Assembly: GCF_040932005.1 (NCBI RefSeq)
Contig: NZ_CP162414.1
Coordinates: 2,259,501-2,323,500, forward strand
From: Aestuariibius sp. HNIBRBA575
GTDB lineage: Bacteria; Pseudomonadota; Alphaproteobacteria; Rhodobacterales; Rhodobacteraceae
Direction: 5' to 3'
Length of the DNA stretch: 64,000 nt
Shown piece after piece: positions 1-7,348 of this stretch. Position 1 is the first letter of the stretch; each line of letters begins with the position of its first letter. The notes beneath the pieces are model-generated. The model did no database searches and was not told the origin of the DNA. It saw only the letters and a program-made list of their open reading frames with translations. Made by a program: the position numbers and the translations under genes.

Positions 1-126
1 GGGCCAACCACCGTGAATGTAAATTGCGCGCTGTCCCAAACCCGCGCGCGGGCCGATTGGCTTCAGGCGCGGATTACTGAATGCCGTTCGGTAGGCTGTG
101 CAACCAGCCGCCTGAACGAATATTGA
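1..126 (+). CDS. 3' end of an upstream gene (partial, uncertain)
   Basis: One forward frame is open from the first base to a TGA at 124-126, giving 41 codons that end in Ser-Arg-Leu-Asn-Glu-Tyr. The stop falls 22 bases before the ATG of the SPFH gene, the spacing expected for the preceding gene of an operon. I do not recognise a domain in so short a tail, and an open frame of this length can occur by chance in GC-rich DNA. The neighbouring forward frame starting at 81 is an out-of-frame shadow of this stretch and of the SPFH gene. Confidence 0.35.
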   Translation, partial: GPTTVNVNCALSQTRARADWLQARITECRSVGCATSRLNEY

Positions 127-148
127 CACCACCCGAAGGAGACGACCC

Positions 149-1273
149 ATGGGCATTTTTGACTTTCTTTCTGGCGAATTCATCGACGTCATTCATTGGA
201 CGGACGACAGCCGGGACACGATGGTGTGGCGGTTTGAACGCGAAGCACATGAAATCAAATACGGTGCAAAACTGACCGTCCGCGAAGGTCAGGCGGCTGT
301 GTTTGTGCACGAAGGCCAACTGGCCGATGTGTTCACGCCCGGGCTTTATATGTTGGAAACCAACAACATGCCGATCATGACCACCCTGCAACATTGGGAT
401 CATGGTTTCAAAAGCCCGTTTAAATCGGAAATCTATTACGTCAACACGACACGGTTTTCTGATCTGAAATGGGGCACCAAAAACCCGATCATGCTGCGGG
501 ATCTTGAATTTGGGCCCGTGCGGATCCGCGCCTTTGGGACCTATACAATCAAGGTCACCGATCCAGCCAAATTCCTGACCGAGATTGTCGGCACAGACGG
601 TGAATTTACCCGCGACGAAATCAGCTATCAGATCCGCAACATCATCGTTCAGGAATTTTCCCGTGCGATCGCGAAATCAGGTATTCCTGTGTTGGATATG
701 GCCGCCAATACCGGTGAGGTTGGCAAATTGGTGGCATCCGCGATTGACCCGGTAATTGCTCAATATGGCCTGTCGATCCCCGAGCTATATATCGAAAACA
801 TTTCGCTGCCCCCCGCGGTGGAAAAGGCGCTGGATGATCGCACATCCCGTGGGATTGCCGGCAATCTGGACGATCATATGAAATGGAAAGCCGCAGAATC
901 CATGGGCAATGGCGGTGCTGCTGGCGATGCTATGGGCATGGGCATGGGCGCAGCAATGGGGATGGGCATGGCGCAGGCGATGACCCCTTGGGCCCAGAAC
1001 AGCGCGCAAAATGCCCCCCAACAACAGGCCGCCGTCGCGCCAATGGCACCTCCGCCTCCGCCCGTTGAACATGTCTGGCACATCGCGGAAAATGGCGAAA
1101 CCAAAGGCCCATTTTCCAAGGCCCGACTGGCAGAAATGGTCGGCAATGGCAGCCTGAGCCGCGCAACGTTTGTCTGGACCCAAGGCCAAGACGGTTGGAA
1201 AAAAGCCGAAGACGTTATCGAACTGGCGCAATTGTTTACGATCATGCCCCCCCCGCCACCTCCGGGGGTCTGA
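149..1273 (+). CDS. SPFH-domain protein with C-terminal GYF_2 domain (YdjI / 'virion core protein' family)
   Basis: A 374-residue membrane-associated scaffold protein. An SPFH (band 7/flotillin-like) region occupies roughly residues 25-240. A Gly/Ala/Met-rich linker follows at about 245-275, then a proline-rich stretch, and a GYF_2-type domain at about 305-355 with the typical W-x-GPF and later W-K pattern. The protein ends in a proline run. Start: ATG at 149 preceded by an AAGGAG ribosome site. No conventional transmembrane helix is obvious, so membrane recruitment probably needs a partner. The zinc-ribbon membrane protein two genes downstream is a good candidate, as in the Bacillus YdjGHI group. 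The biochemical role is unknown; organising the membrane under stress is inference from the family. Confidence 0.85.
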   Translation: MGIFDFLSGEFIDVIHWTDDSRDTMVWRFEREAHEIKYGAKLTVREGQAAVFVHEGQLADVFTPGLYMLETNNMPIMTTLQHWDHGFKSPFKSEIYYVNTTRFSDLKWGTKNPIMLRDLEFGPVRIRAFGTYTIKVTDPAKFLTEIVGTDGEFTRDEISYQIRNIIVQEFSRAIAKSGIPVLDMAANTGEVGKLVASAIDPVIAQYGLSIPELYIENISLPPAVEKALDDRTSRGIAGNLDDHMKWKAAESMGNGGAAGDAMGMGMGAAMGMGMAQAMTPWAQNSAQNAPQQQAAVAPMAPPPPPVEHVWHIAENGETKGPFSKARLAEMVGNGSLSRATFVWTQGQDGWKKAEDVIELAQLFTIMPPPPPPGV

Positions 1274-1297
1274 TCGTTGCAGCGTCCGGGCGACGCC

Positions 1298-1627
1298 ATG
1301 GAACGGATTTTCGCCCAAACGGGCGGCGCGGCAGGCCCTAGATGGGGCCTGCGGGGCGATCCGTTGCTATGGGATGCCTTAAAGGACCATTTCACCACCC
1401 ATCCCGATCCGTCTGATATCAGCGATTTTAAGGCGCGATTGCACCAGCTGATCAACGACATCATCGGGATGAATTTACAAACCGCGCCCGCCCATATCCC
1501 TGTCCCGGCTTTTTATCGCGAAAATGGGGGGATGTCGTCGGGCATGGTGGCGCGCGATACTTGGCTGCTTGAATTGGTTCCTTTGCTTGAGGAACGGTTC
1601 AAAGACCTGCACAACCCCCTGACCTAA
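1298..1627 (+). CDS. Small conserved-looking hypothetical protein between the SPFH and zinc-ribbon genes
   Basis: About 109 residues from ATG 1298; an in-frame TTG at 1277, just after the SPFH stop, would add seven and has a G-rich stretch upstream. I recognise no domain. The N-terminus has a Gly/Arg/Trp-rich motif (G-P-R-W-G-L-R-G-D), and the C-terminal half is predicted helical and ends with an acidic/basic helix. No signal peptide or membrane segment is visible, so it is probably cytoplasmic. It is flanked tightly by the SPFH gene (24 bases or less) and the zinc-ribbon gene (35 bases), which suggests co-transcription and a shared function. Confidence 0.7.
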   Translation: MERIFAQTGGAAGPRWGLRGDPLLWDALKDHFTTHPDPSDISDFKARLHQLINDIIGMNLQTAPAHIPVPAFYRENGGMSSGMVARDTWLLELVPLLEERFKDLHNPLT

Positions 1628-1662
1628 CCCGTTTTAATTCCTATCAAATACCGGATCACCCA

Positions 1663-2781
1663 ATGTCGGACTACCCAGAAGACCTGCCCGCCCCAACAGA
1701 TGAACACCGGTTTCCCTGTGATCAATGCGGTTCCGATTTTCGGTTTGATCCCGCCAAAAACCAACTGATTTGCGACCATTGCGGCAATCAAGGTGCGATG
1801 GACCCGGACGGCCCATGGACCGGTGGCAGCCTGCGCGAATTGGATTTCAAAACGGCGCTGAACAACGCGCTGCCGGACACCGAAATAGAAGAAACCCGCG
1901 TTGTCACTTGCCCCAGTTGTGGGGCATCGACGGAATTTGACCAGACAATTCACGCGGCGGAATGCCCGTTTTGCGCGACCCCTGTTGTGACCGATACGGG
2001 CACGCACCGTCAGATTAAACCTAAGGGTTTGCTGCCTTTTGGCCTAACAGAAGAGCAGGCCCGCGACGCCATGACCAACTGGTTGGGCCGTTTGTGGTTC
2101 GCGCCCGGTGGTTTGCAGGAATATGCCCGCAAAGGGCGAGCTTTGTCTGGGATTTATGTGCCGTATTGGACGTTTGATGCGGATACAAAATCGGACTATT
2201 CCGGCCAGCGCGGCACCCATTATTATGAAACAAAAACCGTCACGCGAAATGGTAAAAAACAAACCGTGCGCGTGCGCAAAACCCGCTGGCGGTCTGTGAC
2301 GGGCCGGGTTGCGCGGTTTTTTGATGATGTTCTGGTTCTGGCGTCGCGCAGTCTGCCGAAAAAATACACGGACGGGTTGGAACCTTGGGATCTGACCGAA
2401 TTGGAGCCCTATCAACCGGAATATTTGGCGGGTTTTCGCGCTGAAGGCTACCAAGTCACCCTAGAAGACGGGTTTGCCGAGGCCCGCAACATCATGGATC
2501 GCCAAATCCACCGGGACGTCAAATTTGACATTGGTGGCGATGCCCAGCGCGTTCGCAACGTCGATACCGAAATCAAGGATATCACGTTCAAACATATCCT
2601 GCTTCCGGTCTGGATGGCGGCCTATAAATACCGCGGAAAAACCTATCGGTTTGTGGTCAACGGCCGCACGGGACGGGTACAGGGCGAACGCCCGTGGTCG
2701 GCCTGGAAAATCGCCTTTGCGGTTCTGTTGGGTCTCTTGGTGGCTGGGGGCATTGGCTATGTATTGGCGCAGCAACAATAG
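1663..2781 (+). CDS. Double zinc-ribbon protein with C-terminal membrane anchor (YdjG-like)
   Basis: 372 residues. Two zinc ribbons lie at the N-terminus: Cys19/Cys22 with Cys37/Cys40, and Cys83/Cys86 with Cys101/Cys104. A basic segment rich in Lys/Arg lies near residues 190-215. The only clear hydrophobic helix is at about residues 349-368, leaving a short Gln-rich tail, so the bulk is cytoplasmic and tail-anchored. Proteins of this type are often mislabelled as primosomal protein N' because of the zinc ribbon; there is no helicase domain here. Its position behind an SPFH gene matches the Bacillus YdjG/YdjI pairing, where a zinc-ribbon membrane protein recruits the SPFH partner. That role is inferred, not shown. 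Confidence 0.8.
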   Translation: MSDYPEDLPAPTDEHRFPCDQCGSDFRFDPAKNQLICDHCGNQGAMDPDGPWTGGSLRELDFKTALNNALPDTEIEETRVVTCPSCGASTEFDQTIHAAECPFCATPVVTDTGTHRQIKPKGLLPFGLTEEQARDAMTNWLGRLWFAPGGLQEYARKGRALSGIYVPYWTFDADTKSDYSGQRGTHYYETKTVTRNGKKQTVRVRKTRWRSVTGRVARFFDDVLVLASRSLPKKYTDGLEPWDLTELEPYQPEYLAGFRAEGYQVTLEDGFAEARNIMDRQIHRDVKFDIGGDAQRVRNVDTEIKDITFKHILLPVWMAAYKYRGKTYRFVVNGRTGRVQGERPWSAWKIAFAVLLGLLVAGGIGYVLAQQQ

Positions 2782-2832
2782 CTTGAAATACAGGCATGTT
2801 TGCGCTAACAGCACCTCAAAAGGGAGAGTGGC

Positions 2833-3735
2833 ATGATCTTATGTTGTGGTGAGGCGCTGATTGATATGTTGCCGCGGCAAACCCAAGCGGGCGAAGCCGC
2901 ATTTGCCCCATATCCGGGCGGCGCTGTGTTCAACACATCCGTGGCTTTGGGGCGTTTGGGCGCGCCGGTTTCGTTCTTTTCCGGGCTCAGCGACGATCTG
3001 TTCGGTGATATGTTGCGCGATGCCTTGGCGGCGTCCCAAGTGGATGCAACCCCGGTTCATACATCCAGCCGCCCCACGACATTGGCCTTTGTCAAATTGG
3101 TCGATGGACAGGCCACATATGCGTTTTATGACGAAAACACCGCCGGGCGCATGGTGGCGCCGGACGAGTTGCCAAATGTGAACGCGCAGGCCTTGTTTTT
3201 TGGTGGCATTTCATTAGTTGGCGACCCGTGCGGGGCAACCTATGAAACCCTGATGTTGCGATCTGCCCCGACAAGCGCGGTGATGTTGGACCCAAATATC
3301 CGCCCCAGTTTCATAAAAGACGAACCCGCCTATCGTGCCCGGTTGACGCGGATGCTCAGCGTGGCGGACATCGTCAAAGTATCCGATGAGGATCTGGAAT
3401 GGATCACGGGCGACACCGATCCAAGCGCGTTATTGGATATGGGAATAAAGCTGGTTTGCATGACCGAAGGTGCCAAAGGGGTGCGCGGCCTGACCAATGA
3501 CATGGACGTTTTTGTGCCCGCCAACAAGGTTGAGGTGGCCGACACAGTTGGCGCAGGTGACACGTTTAACGCCGGCCTATTGGCCAGTTTGCACAAGAGC
3601 GGCGCATTGACCAAATCCGGCATTGCCACCCTGTCAGAAACCACATTGACCACGGCGTTGGCCTATGGTGCCAAAGCGGCCGCAATCACCGTGAGCCGCG
3701 CCGGGGCAAACCCGCCTTGGGCCACCGAACTATGA
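2833..3735 (+). CDS. PfkB-family carbohydrate kinase (fructokinase-like)
   Basis: 300 residues, the usual length for ribokinase/fructokinase family enzymes, which phosphorylate a sugar hydroxyl with ATP. The N-terminal beta-strand CGEALIDML and glycine-rich [15 protein letters not shown] segment match PfkB signature 1. The C-terminal [10 protein letters not shown] holds the anion hole and catalytic Asp (about residue 238). Start: ATG 2833, after GGGAGAG. The stop overlaps the start of dtd in an ATGA, so the two are translationally coupled. Fructokinase is the closest guess from the N-terminus; the true sugar cannot be read from the sequence. Confidence 0.88.
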   Translation: MILCCGEALIDMLPRQTQAGEAAFAPYPGGAVFNTSVALGRLGAPVSFFSGLSDDLFGDMLRDALAASQVDATPVHTSSRPTTLAFVKLVDGQATYAFYDENTAGRMVAPDELPNVNAQALFFGGISLVGDPCGATYETLMLRSAPTSAVMLDPNIRPSFIKDEPAYRARLTRMLSVADIVKVSDEDLEWITGDTDPSALLDMGIKLVCMTEGAKGVRGLTNDMDVFVPANKVEVADTVGAGDTFNAGLLASLHKSGALTKSGIATLSETTLTTALAYGAKAAAITVSRAGANPPWATEL

Positions 3736-4169
3736 GGGCGCTGATCCAACGCGTTAGCAACGCCTCGGTCACGGTGGATGGCACCATTATTGGTGAAATC
3801 GGCCCCGGTCTGTTGATTTTGGTCTGCGCCATGGATGGGGACAGCCCGGATTTACCGGCGAAAATGGCTGCTAAAATCAGTAAGTTGCGCATCTTCAAAG
3901 ATGAGTCCGGAAAAATGAACAAATCTCTGATGGATATCGGGGGCAGCGCGCTGATTGTCAGCCAGTTCACTTTGGCCGCTGATACGTCCCGCGGCAACCG
4001 CCCCGGATTTTCCGCAGCCGCCCGACCGGATGTGGGAAAACAAGCCTATGAGGCATTTTGCACCGAAATGCGCAGCCTTCAAATCCCTGTCGAAACCAGC
4101 GCGTTTGGGGCCGATATGCAGGTGCGGCTGCTGAATGATGGCCCGGTCACAGTGTCCATTGAACTGTAG
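3732..4169 (+). CDS. dtd: D-aminoacyl-tRNA deacylase (DTD)
   Basis: 145 residues, typical for DTD1. It hydrolyses D-aminoacyl-tRNA (and Gly-tRNA-Ala), keeping D-amino acids out of protein synthesis in the cytoplasm. The N-terminus M-R-A-L-I-Q-R-V is characteristic. The catalytic S-Q-F-T-L motif is at about residues 77-81, and the C-terminal N-D-G-P-V-T motif supplies the cross-subunit Gly-Pro chirality filter. I chose ATG 3732 because it overlaps the upstream kinase stop (ATGA) and gives the conserved N-terminus; a TTG five codons earlier is unlikely. It is convergent with znuB, with 39 bases between. Confidence 0.95.
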   Translation: MRALIQRVSNASVTVDGTIIGEIGPGLLILVCAMDGDSPDLPAKMAAKISKLRIFKDESGKMNKSLMDIGGSALIVSQFTLAADTSRGNRPGFSAAARPDVGKQAYEAFCTEMRSLQIPVETSAFGADMQVRLLNDGPVTVSIEL

Positions 4170-4208
4170 TTGACGAGGCACAAACTCCGGTATGTGCAGT
4201 CGGCCCCG

Positions 4209-4994
4209 TTACGATGGACGCGGCATAATCAAAGACATCGCAAATAGCCCCGCAGCGGTGCACACAATGGTTGGCCCCACCGGCGTATTCGCCCAAATCG
4301 CAATCTGTAATCCACCAAGTGCAGCAATCGCACCGCAGAGGCCAGACAGAACCGCCATTGCTTCTGGGCTGCGGGTGATGCCACGCGCGGTTGCGGCGGG
4401 AATGATCAACAGGGCGGTGATCAACAACGCCCCGACAACTTTGATGGCGACCGCAACGACCAATGCCAACAGCAGCGTAAGGATCAGCTGTTCGCGGTGC
4501 GGATTGATCCCGGCGGCCATGGCCAAATCCCGGTTCACCGTTGAGGTCAACAAAGCCTGCCATTGCCATGTCAGCACCGCAACAACCAGCGCGGCCCCCC
4601 CCCAAATCACCACCAGATCAGCGCGTCCAACGGTCAACACATCCCCAAATAAATAGGCATCCAGATCCACGCGCATCCCCGGGATCAGCGCCACGGCGAC
4701 CAAACCAGCAGCCAACCCTGAATGGGACAATACGCCCAAAACGGTGTTGGTTTCACGCCCTTGCAACTCAAGGAAAAACAGCGCCAGCCCCATCAACAGG
4801 GCAATCGCGATCACCCCGACAAACACGGACATCGAAAAGGCCAATGACACCGCGACACCCAATATCGCGGCATGGGCGGTGGCGTCTCCGAAATACGCCA
4901 TGCGCCGCCACAGCACAAAACACCCCAACAAAGAGGCCGCCAACGACGTTCCCAGCGCAGCCAAGGCAGCGCGCACTAAAAAATCGTCCAGCAT
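4209..4994 (-). CDS. znuB: Zinc ABC transporter permease ZnuB
   Basis: 261 residues of largely hydrophobic sequence with about seven to eight membrane helices, matching the ABC-3 family (ZnuB/TroC). It forms the inner-membrane channel of the high-affinity Zn(II) importer together with ZnuC and ZnuA. The start ATG at 4994 overlaps the znuC stop by one base (TAATG), so it is coupled to znuC. The membrane topology and operon position decide between zinc and manganese members of this family; the Zur regulator and His-rich partners favour zinc. Confidence 0.93.
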   Translation of the reverse strand: MLDDFLVRAALAALGTSLAASLLGCFVLWRRMAYFGDATAHAAILGVAVSLAFSMSVFVGVIAIALLMGLALFFLELQGRETNTVLGVLSHSGLAAGLVAVALIPGMRVDLDAYLFGDVLTVGRADLVVIWGGAALVVAVLTWQWQALLTSTVNRDLAMAAGINPHREQLILTLLLALVVAVAIKVVGALLITALLIIPAATARGITRSPEAMAVLSGLCGAIAALGGLQIAIWANTPVGPTIVCTAAGLFAMSLIMPRPS

Positions 4995-5779
4995 TACTGC
5001 GCCTCTTTGATTTGGGGATCGTCATGGGAATGGCCACAGGTTGCGCTATGCACATGGCTTTGGGTGTCGCCACCGTGGGAATGGTCGTGGTCATGCCGAT
5101 AAAGCGCCAGGGCCCCGCCCGTCCCAGTGCCAAACAGTTCGCGATAAGCGGGCGCTGCAGAAACGACTTCGGGGGTGCCCGCGCAGCAGACATGCCCATT
5201 CAAGCAAATCACACGGTCGCTGGCGCTCATGACGACGTGCAGTTCATGACTGACCATCAACACGGCACATCCCAGCTGATTTCGCATATCTTCGATACGT
5301 TGGTAAAACGCGGCTGACCCTGGTTGGTCCAAGCCTTGGGTGGCTTCGTCCAAAATCAGAATATCGGGTTTCGACAAAATAGCGCGGGCCAGCAATACGC
5401 GCTGAAACTGCCCGCCCGACAATGCGGACATCTGCCGTTTTTCCAACCCGTCTGCCCCTGCCTCTGACAGGGCCTTTTGCGCGGCCTTTGTGCTGGTTCG
5501 TTTGGGCAGATCCAAAAACCGCCGCACCGAAATCGGAAGCGTTTGATCGATATGCAGTTTTTGCGGCACATACCCGATTTTTAGGCCTGCCTTGCGCGTG
5601 ACACTGCCAGAATCGGGCCGGATCGCCCCCAACAGCACCCGCATCAACGTCGATTTTCCGGACCCGTTTGGCCCAACAATGGTGACAATTTCACCGGCAT
5701 CGATGTGAAAATCCACATCGTCTAGCGCGGCCAGCGATCCATGACGCACCCCGACGTTTTTTGTTGTGATCAGACGCAT
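4994..5779 (-). CDS. znuC: Zinc ABC transporter ATP-binding protein ZnuC with histidine-rich tail
   Basis: 261 residues. Walker A GPNGSGKS (about residues 36-43), signature LSGGQFQR, Walker B ILILDEAT and a switch His (V-S-H-E-L-H) identify a complete ABC ATPase. The last 35 or so residues are unusually rich in His and Asp/Gly (about ten His plus a Cys), well beyond the core fold, and could bind zinc. I chose ATG 5779 (M-R-L-I-T) because AGGAAA lies seven bases upstream; an ATG at 5806 would add nine residues. The start overlaps the end of zur by about ten bases, so zur-znuC-znuB read as one operon. Confidence 0.94.
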   Translation of the reverse strand: MRLITTKNVGVRHGSLAALDDVDFHIDAGEIVTIVGPNGSGKSTLMRVLLGAIRPDSGSVTRKAGLKIGYVPQKLHIDQTLPISVRRFLDLPKRTSTKAAQKALSEAGADGLEKRQMSALSGGQFQRVLLARAILSKPDILILDEATQGLDQPGSAAFYQRIEDMRNQLGCAVLMVSHELHVVMSASDRVICLNGHVCCAGTPEVVSAAPAYRELFGTGTGGALALYRHDHDHSHGGDTQSHVHSATCGHSHDDPQIKEAQ

Positions 5780-6258
5780 TGGGTTTCCTGTGTGCAGGCG
5801 GGACATGTTCCAATCGCTTCCACGATCACCTCTTCTAGATGGAATCCGGTTTTTAGCGCCTGATCGTCAAACGTCCCTGCCCCAGCGGTTTCGACCTCGG
5901 CCACGTCCCGGCAAACGCGACAGATCAGAAAACCGGGGCGGTGCATTTGCCCGGAATGGGCACAGGCCACAAACGCATTCAACCGTTCAATCCGATGGGC
6001 AAATCCGTTTTCGGTCAAAAAACTGAGCGCGCGATAGGCCACCGGGGGTTTGTCGCCAAACCCTTCTTGGCCCAGACGTGCCAAAACATCATAGGCCCCC
6101 AGAGCTTTGTGATTTTCCAGTAGAATTTCCAACGCACAACGGCGCACGGGCGTGAATTGAAGACCACGCAGGGCACAGGCCTGTTCAGCCGCCATCAACG
6201 CCGACGTTTTACAATCGCCATGATCATGTTCGCTAAACTCAATGGATGTTTCACGCAT
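5770..6258 (-). CDS. zur: Zinc uptake regulator Zur (Fur family)
   Basis: About 162 residues from ATG 6258 (an in-frame TTG at 6270 would add four). It has the Fur-family winged helix (residues about 25-95, with L-Q-F-T-P-V-R-R and the Y-R-A-L recognition helix) and a C-terminal metal-binding dimerisation domain. Two C-x2-C pairs (C-R-V-C and the C-terminal C-P-A-C) form the structural zinc site. With zinc bound, Zur represses zinc import genes. It sits first in the operon with znuC and znuB and is divergent from znuA, so it probably autoregulates through the candidate boxes at 6319-6360. The N-terminal H-D-H-G run is a minor oddity. Confidence 0.93.
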   Translation of the reverse strand: MRETSIEFSEHDHGDCKTSALMAAEQACALRGLQFTPVRRCALEILLENHKALGAYDVLARLGQEGFGDKPPVAYRALSFLTENGFAHRIERLNAFVACAHSGQMHRPGFLICRVCRDVAEVETAGAGTFDDQALKTGFHLEEVIVEAIGTCPACTQETQCV

Positions 6259-6318
6259 TTTTCGTCCCAACCAAAAGCCGTCTCTGTGGTGATGTGATTT
6301 TTGTTATTGACGGCACGT

Positions 6319-6332
6319 TATGTTATCACATA
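6319..6332. promoter_or_regulatory. Candidate Zur box 1
   Basis: Perfect inverted repeat TATGT-TATC-ACATA within the 107-base divergent region between zur and znuA, embedded in an AT-rich GTTATGTTATCAC context typical of Zur/Fur-type operators. It is placed to control both directions. No experimental support is available from sequence alone. Confidence 0.6.
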
Positions 6333-6347
6333 GCTACCGGTGTCAAT

Positions 6348-6360
6348 GTTATAAAGTAAC
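6348..6360. promoter_or_regulatory. Candidate Zur box 2
   Basis: Imperfect dyad GTTAT-AAA-GTAAC (one mismatch) ending five bases before the znuA start codon. It shares the core TGTTAT with box 1. A repressor bound here would block translation-proximal transcription of znuA. Confidence 0.5.
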
Positions 6361-6365
6361 GGACC

Positions 6366-7337
6366 ATGATCAAAAAAACCCTCCTTCTCGCCTTTGCTGC
6401 GACGCCCTCATTTGCGGAGGCACCTCAGGTTGTCACCGACATCGCCCCGATCCATTCGTTGACCGCTATGGTCATGCAAGGCGTTGGAACGCCAGAGCTT
6501 TTGCTGCCGCCCGGCGCGTCACCGCATGATTTTTCGATGCGCCCGTCTGATGCAAACATGTTGTCGGATGCGGATGTTGTGGTTTGGGTCGGTCATGGGC
6601 TGACACCTTGGCTAGAGGCACCAATCGAAACATTGGCGGGCAATGCGGCCACGGTTGAATTGGTCGAATTGGGTGATTGGCCCAGCTTGCCGTTGCGGGA
6701 CATGTCGCATTTCTGGAAGTCAGAAGATGGCGAGCATCACGATGACCACGATGACCACGATGACCACGATGACCACGATGACCACGGGCATGACGATCAC
6801 GATCATGGGTCAATAGATCCCCATGCTTGGCTCGACCCAATGGTGGCGGTTGCATGGCTTGGGCAGATTGCACAGGTTCTGGCGGAAACTGATCCTGATA
6901 ACGCCGAAACCTATTTGCAAAATGCGGATCAGGCCGCTCAGATGTTGAACGAATTATCTGCCCAGATCACGGCCGATTTGGCCCCCTTTACCGCCACGGA
7001 TTTTGTCGTGTCACATGACGGATATCAGTATTTTGAACAGCGGTTTGATCTTCATGCGATTGGTGCGATCACATTGTCAGATGCTGCCACACCCGGCCCT
7101 GCCCATTTGTCTGAACTGCGCGATGAACTTGCAGAGCATCAGGTCACATGTGTGATGACCGATCCGCAAACCAATCCTGAATGGGCCGCATTGATTGCAG
7201 AAGGCACCGATGCAAAACTGTTTGAAATTGATGCGCTGAGCGGTGGCACGCAAACCGAGCTTGGCCCCGATTTATACCCGGCAATTTTGACCCAAATGGC
7301 GCAACAATTCCAATCCTGCTTGACGTCAAACTCTTAG
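6366..7337 (+). CDS. znuA: Zinc ABC transporter substrate-binding protein ZnuA
   Basis: 323 residues with an N-terminal signal peptide (M-I-K-K-T then a hydrophobic run, cleavage near A-F-A/E, about residue 17). This periplasmic cluster A-I protein captures Zn(II) and delivers it to ZnuB. The expected zinc-ligand histidines lie in D-I-A-P-I-H-S-L, after the loop in D-P-H-A-W-L-D-P, and in V-S-H-D-G-Y. The charged flexible loop (about residues 120-152) is a His/Asp repeat encoded by five identical nine-base units. Divergent from zur; the start codon follows candidate Zur box 2 closely. Confidence 0.95.
   Translation: MIKKTLLLAFAATPSFAEAPQVVTDIAPIHSLTAMVMQGVGTPELLLPPGASPHDFSMRPSDANMLSDADVVVWVGHGLTPWLEAPIETLAGNAATVELVELGDWPSLPLRDMSHFWKSEDGEHHDDHDDHDDHDDHDDHGHDDHDHGSIDPHAWLDPMVAVAWLGQIAQVLAETDPDNAETYLQNADQAAQMLNELSAQITADLAPFTATDFVVSHDGYQYFEQRFDLHAIGAITLSDAATPGPAHLSELRDELAEHQVTCVMTDPQTNPEWAALIAEGTDAKLFEIDALSGGTQTELGPDLYPAILTQMAQQFQSCLTSNS
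6741..6785 (+). repeat. Five perfect 9-bp tandem repeats in znuA
   Basis: GATGACCAC occurs five times without a mismatch, encoding (Asp-Asp-His)5 in the metal-binding loop of ZnuA. The unit is a multiple of three, so slippage would change loop length without breaking the frame. The flanking GAGCATCAC and GGGCATGAC units look like diverged copies. Confidence 0.95.
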
Positions 7338-7348
7338 GAGAAGCGCTA

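Noticed and set aside
41..52. CCCGCGCGCGGG palindrome at the left edge
   Set aside because: Short, GC-only and inside a possible coding end; likely chance or a minor hairpin, without T-run or linked promoter.
785..1464. Long reverse open frames opposite the SPFH gene
   Set aside because: They mirror the Gly/Met/Pro-rich forward coding sequence, give low-complexity Cys/His/Gly-rich proteins and match no family; the forward gene has a ribosome site and two domains.
4541..5317. A forward 258-residue open frame across znuB and znuC
   Set aside because: It is antisense to two clear transporter genes, is Pro/Arg/His-rich and has no ribosome site.
6741..6785. Tandem repeats considered as a CRISPR-like array
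   Set aside because: Units are 9 bp with no spacers, lie in frame in a metal-binding loop and no cas genes are nearby.
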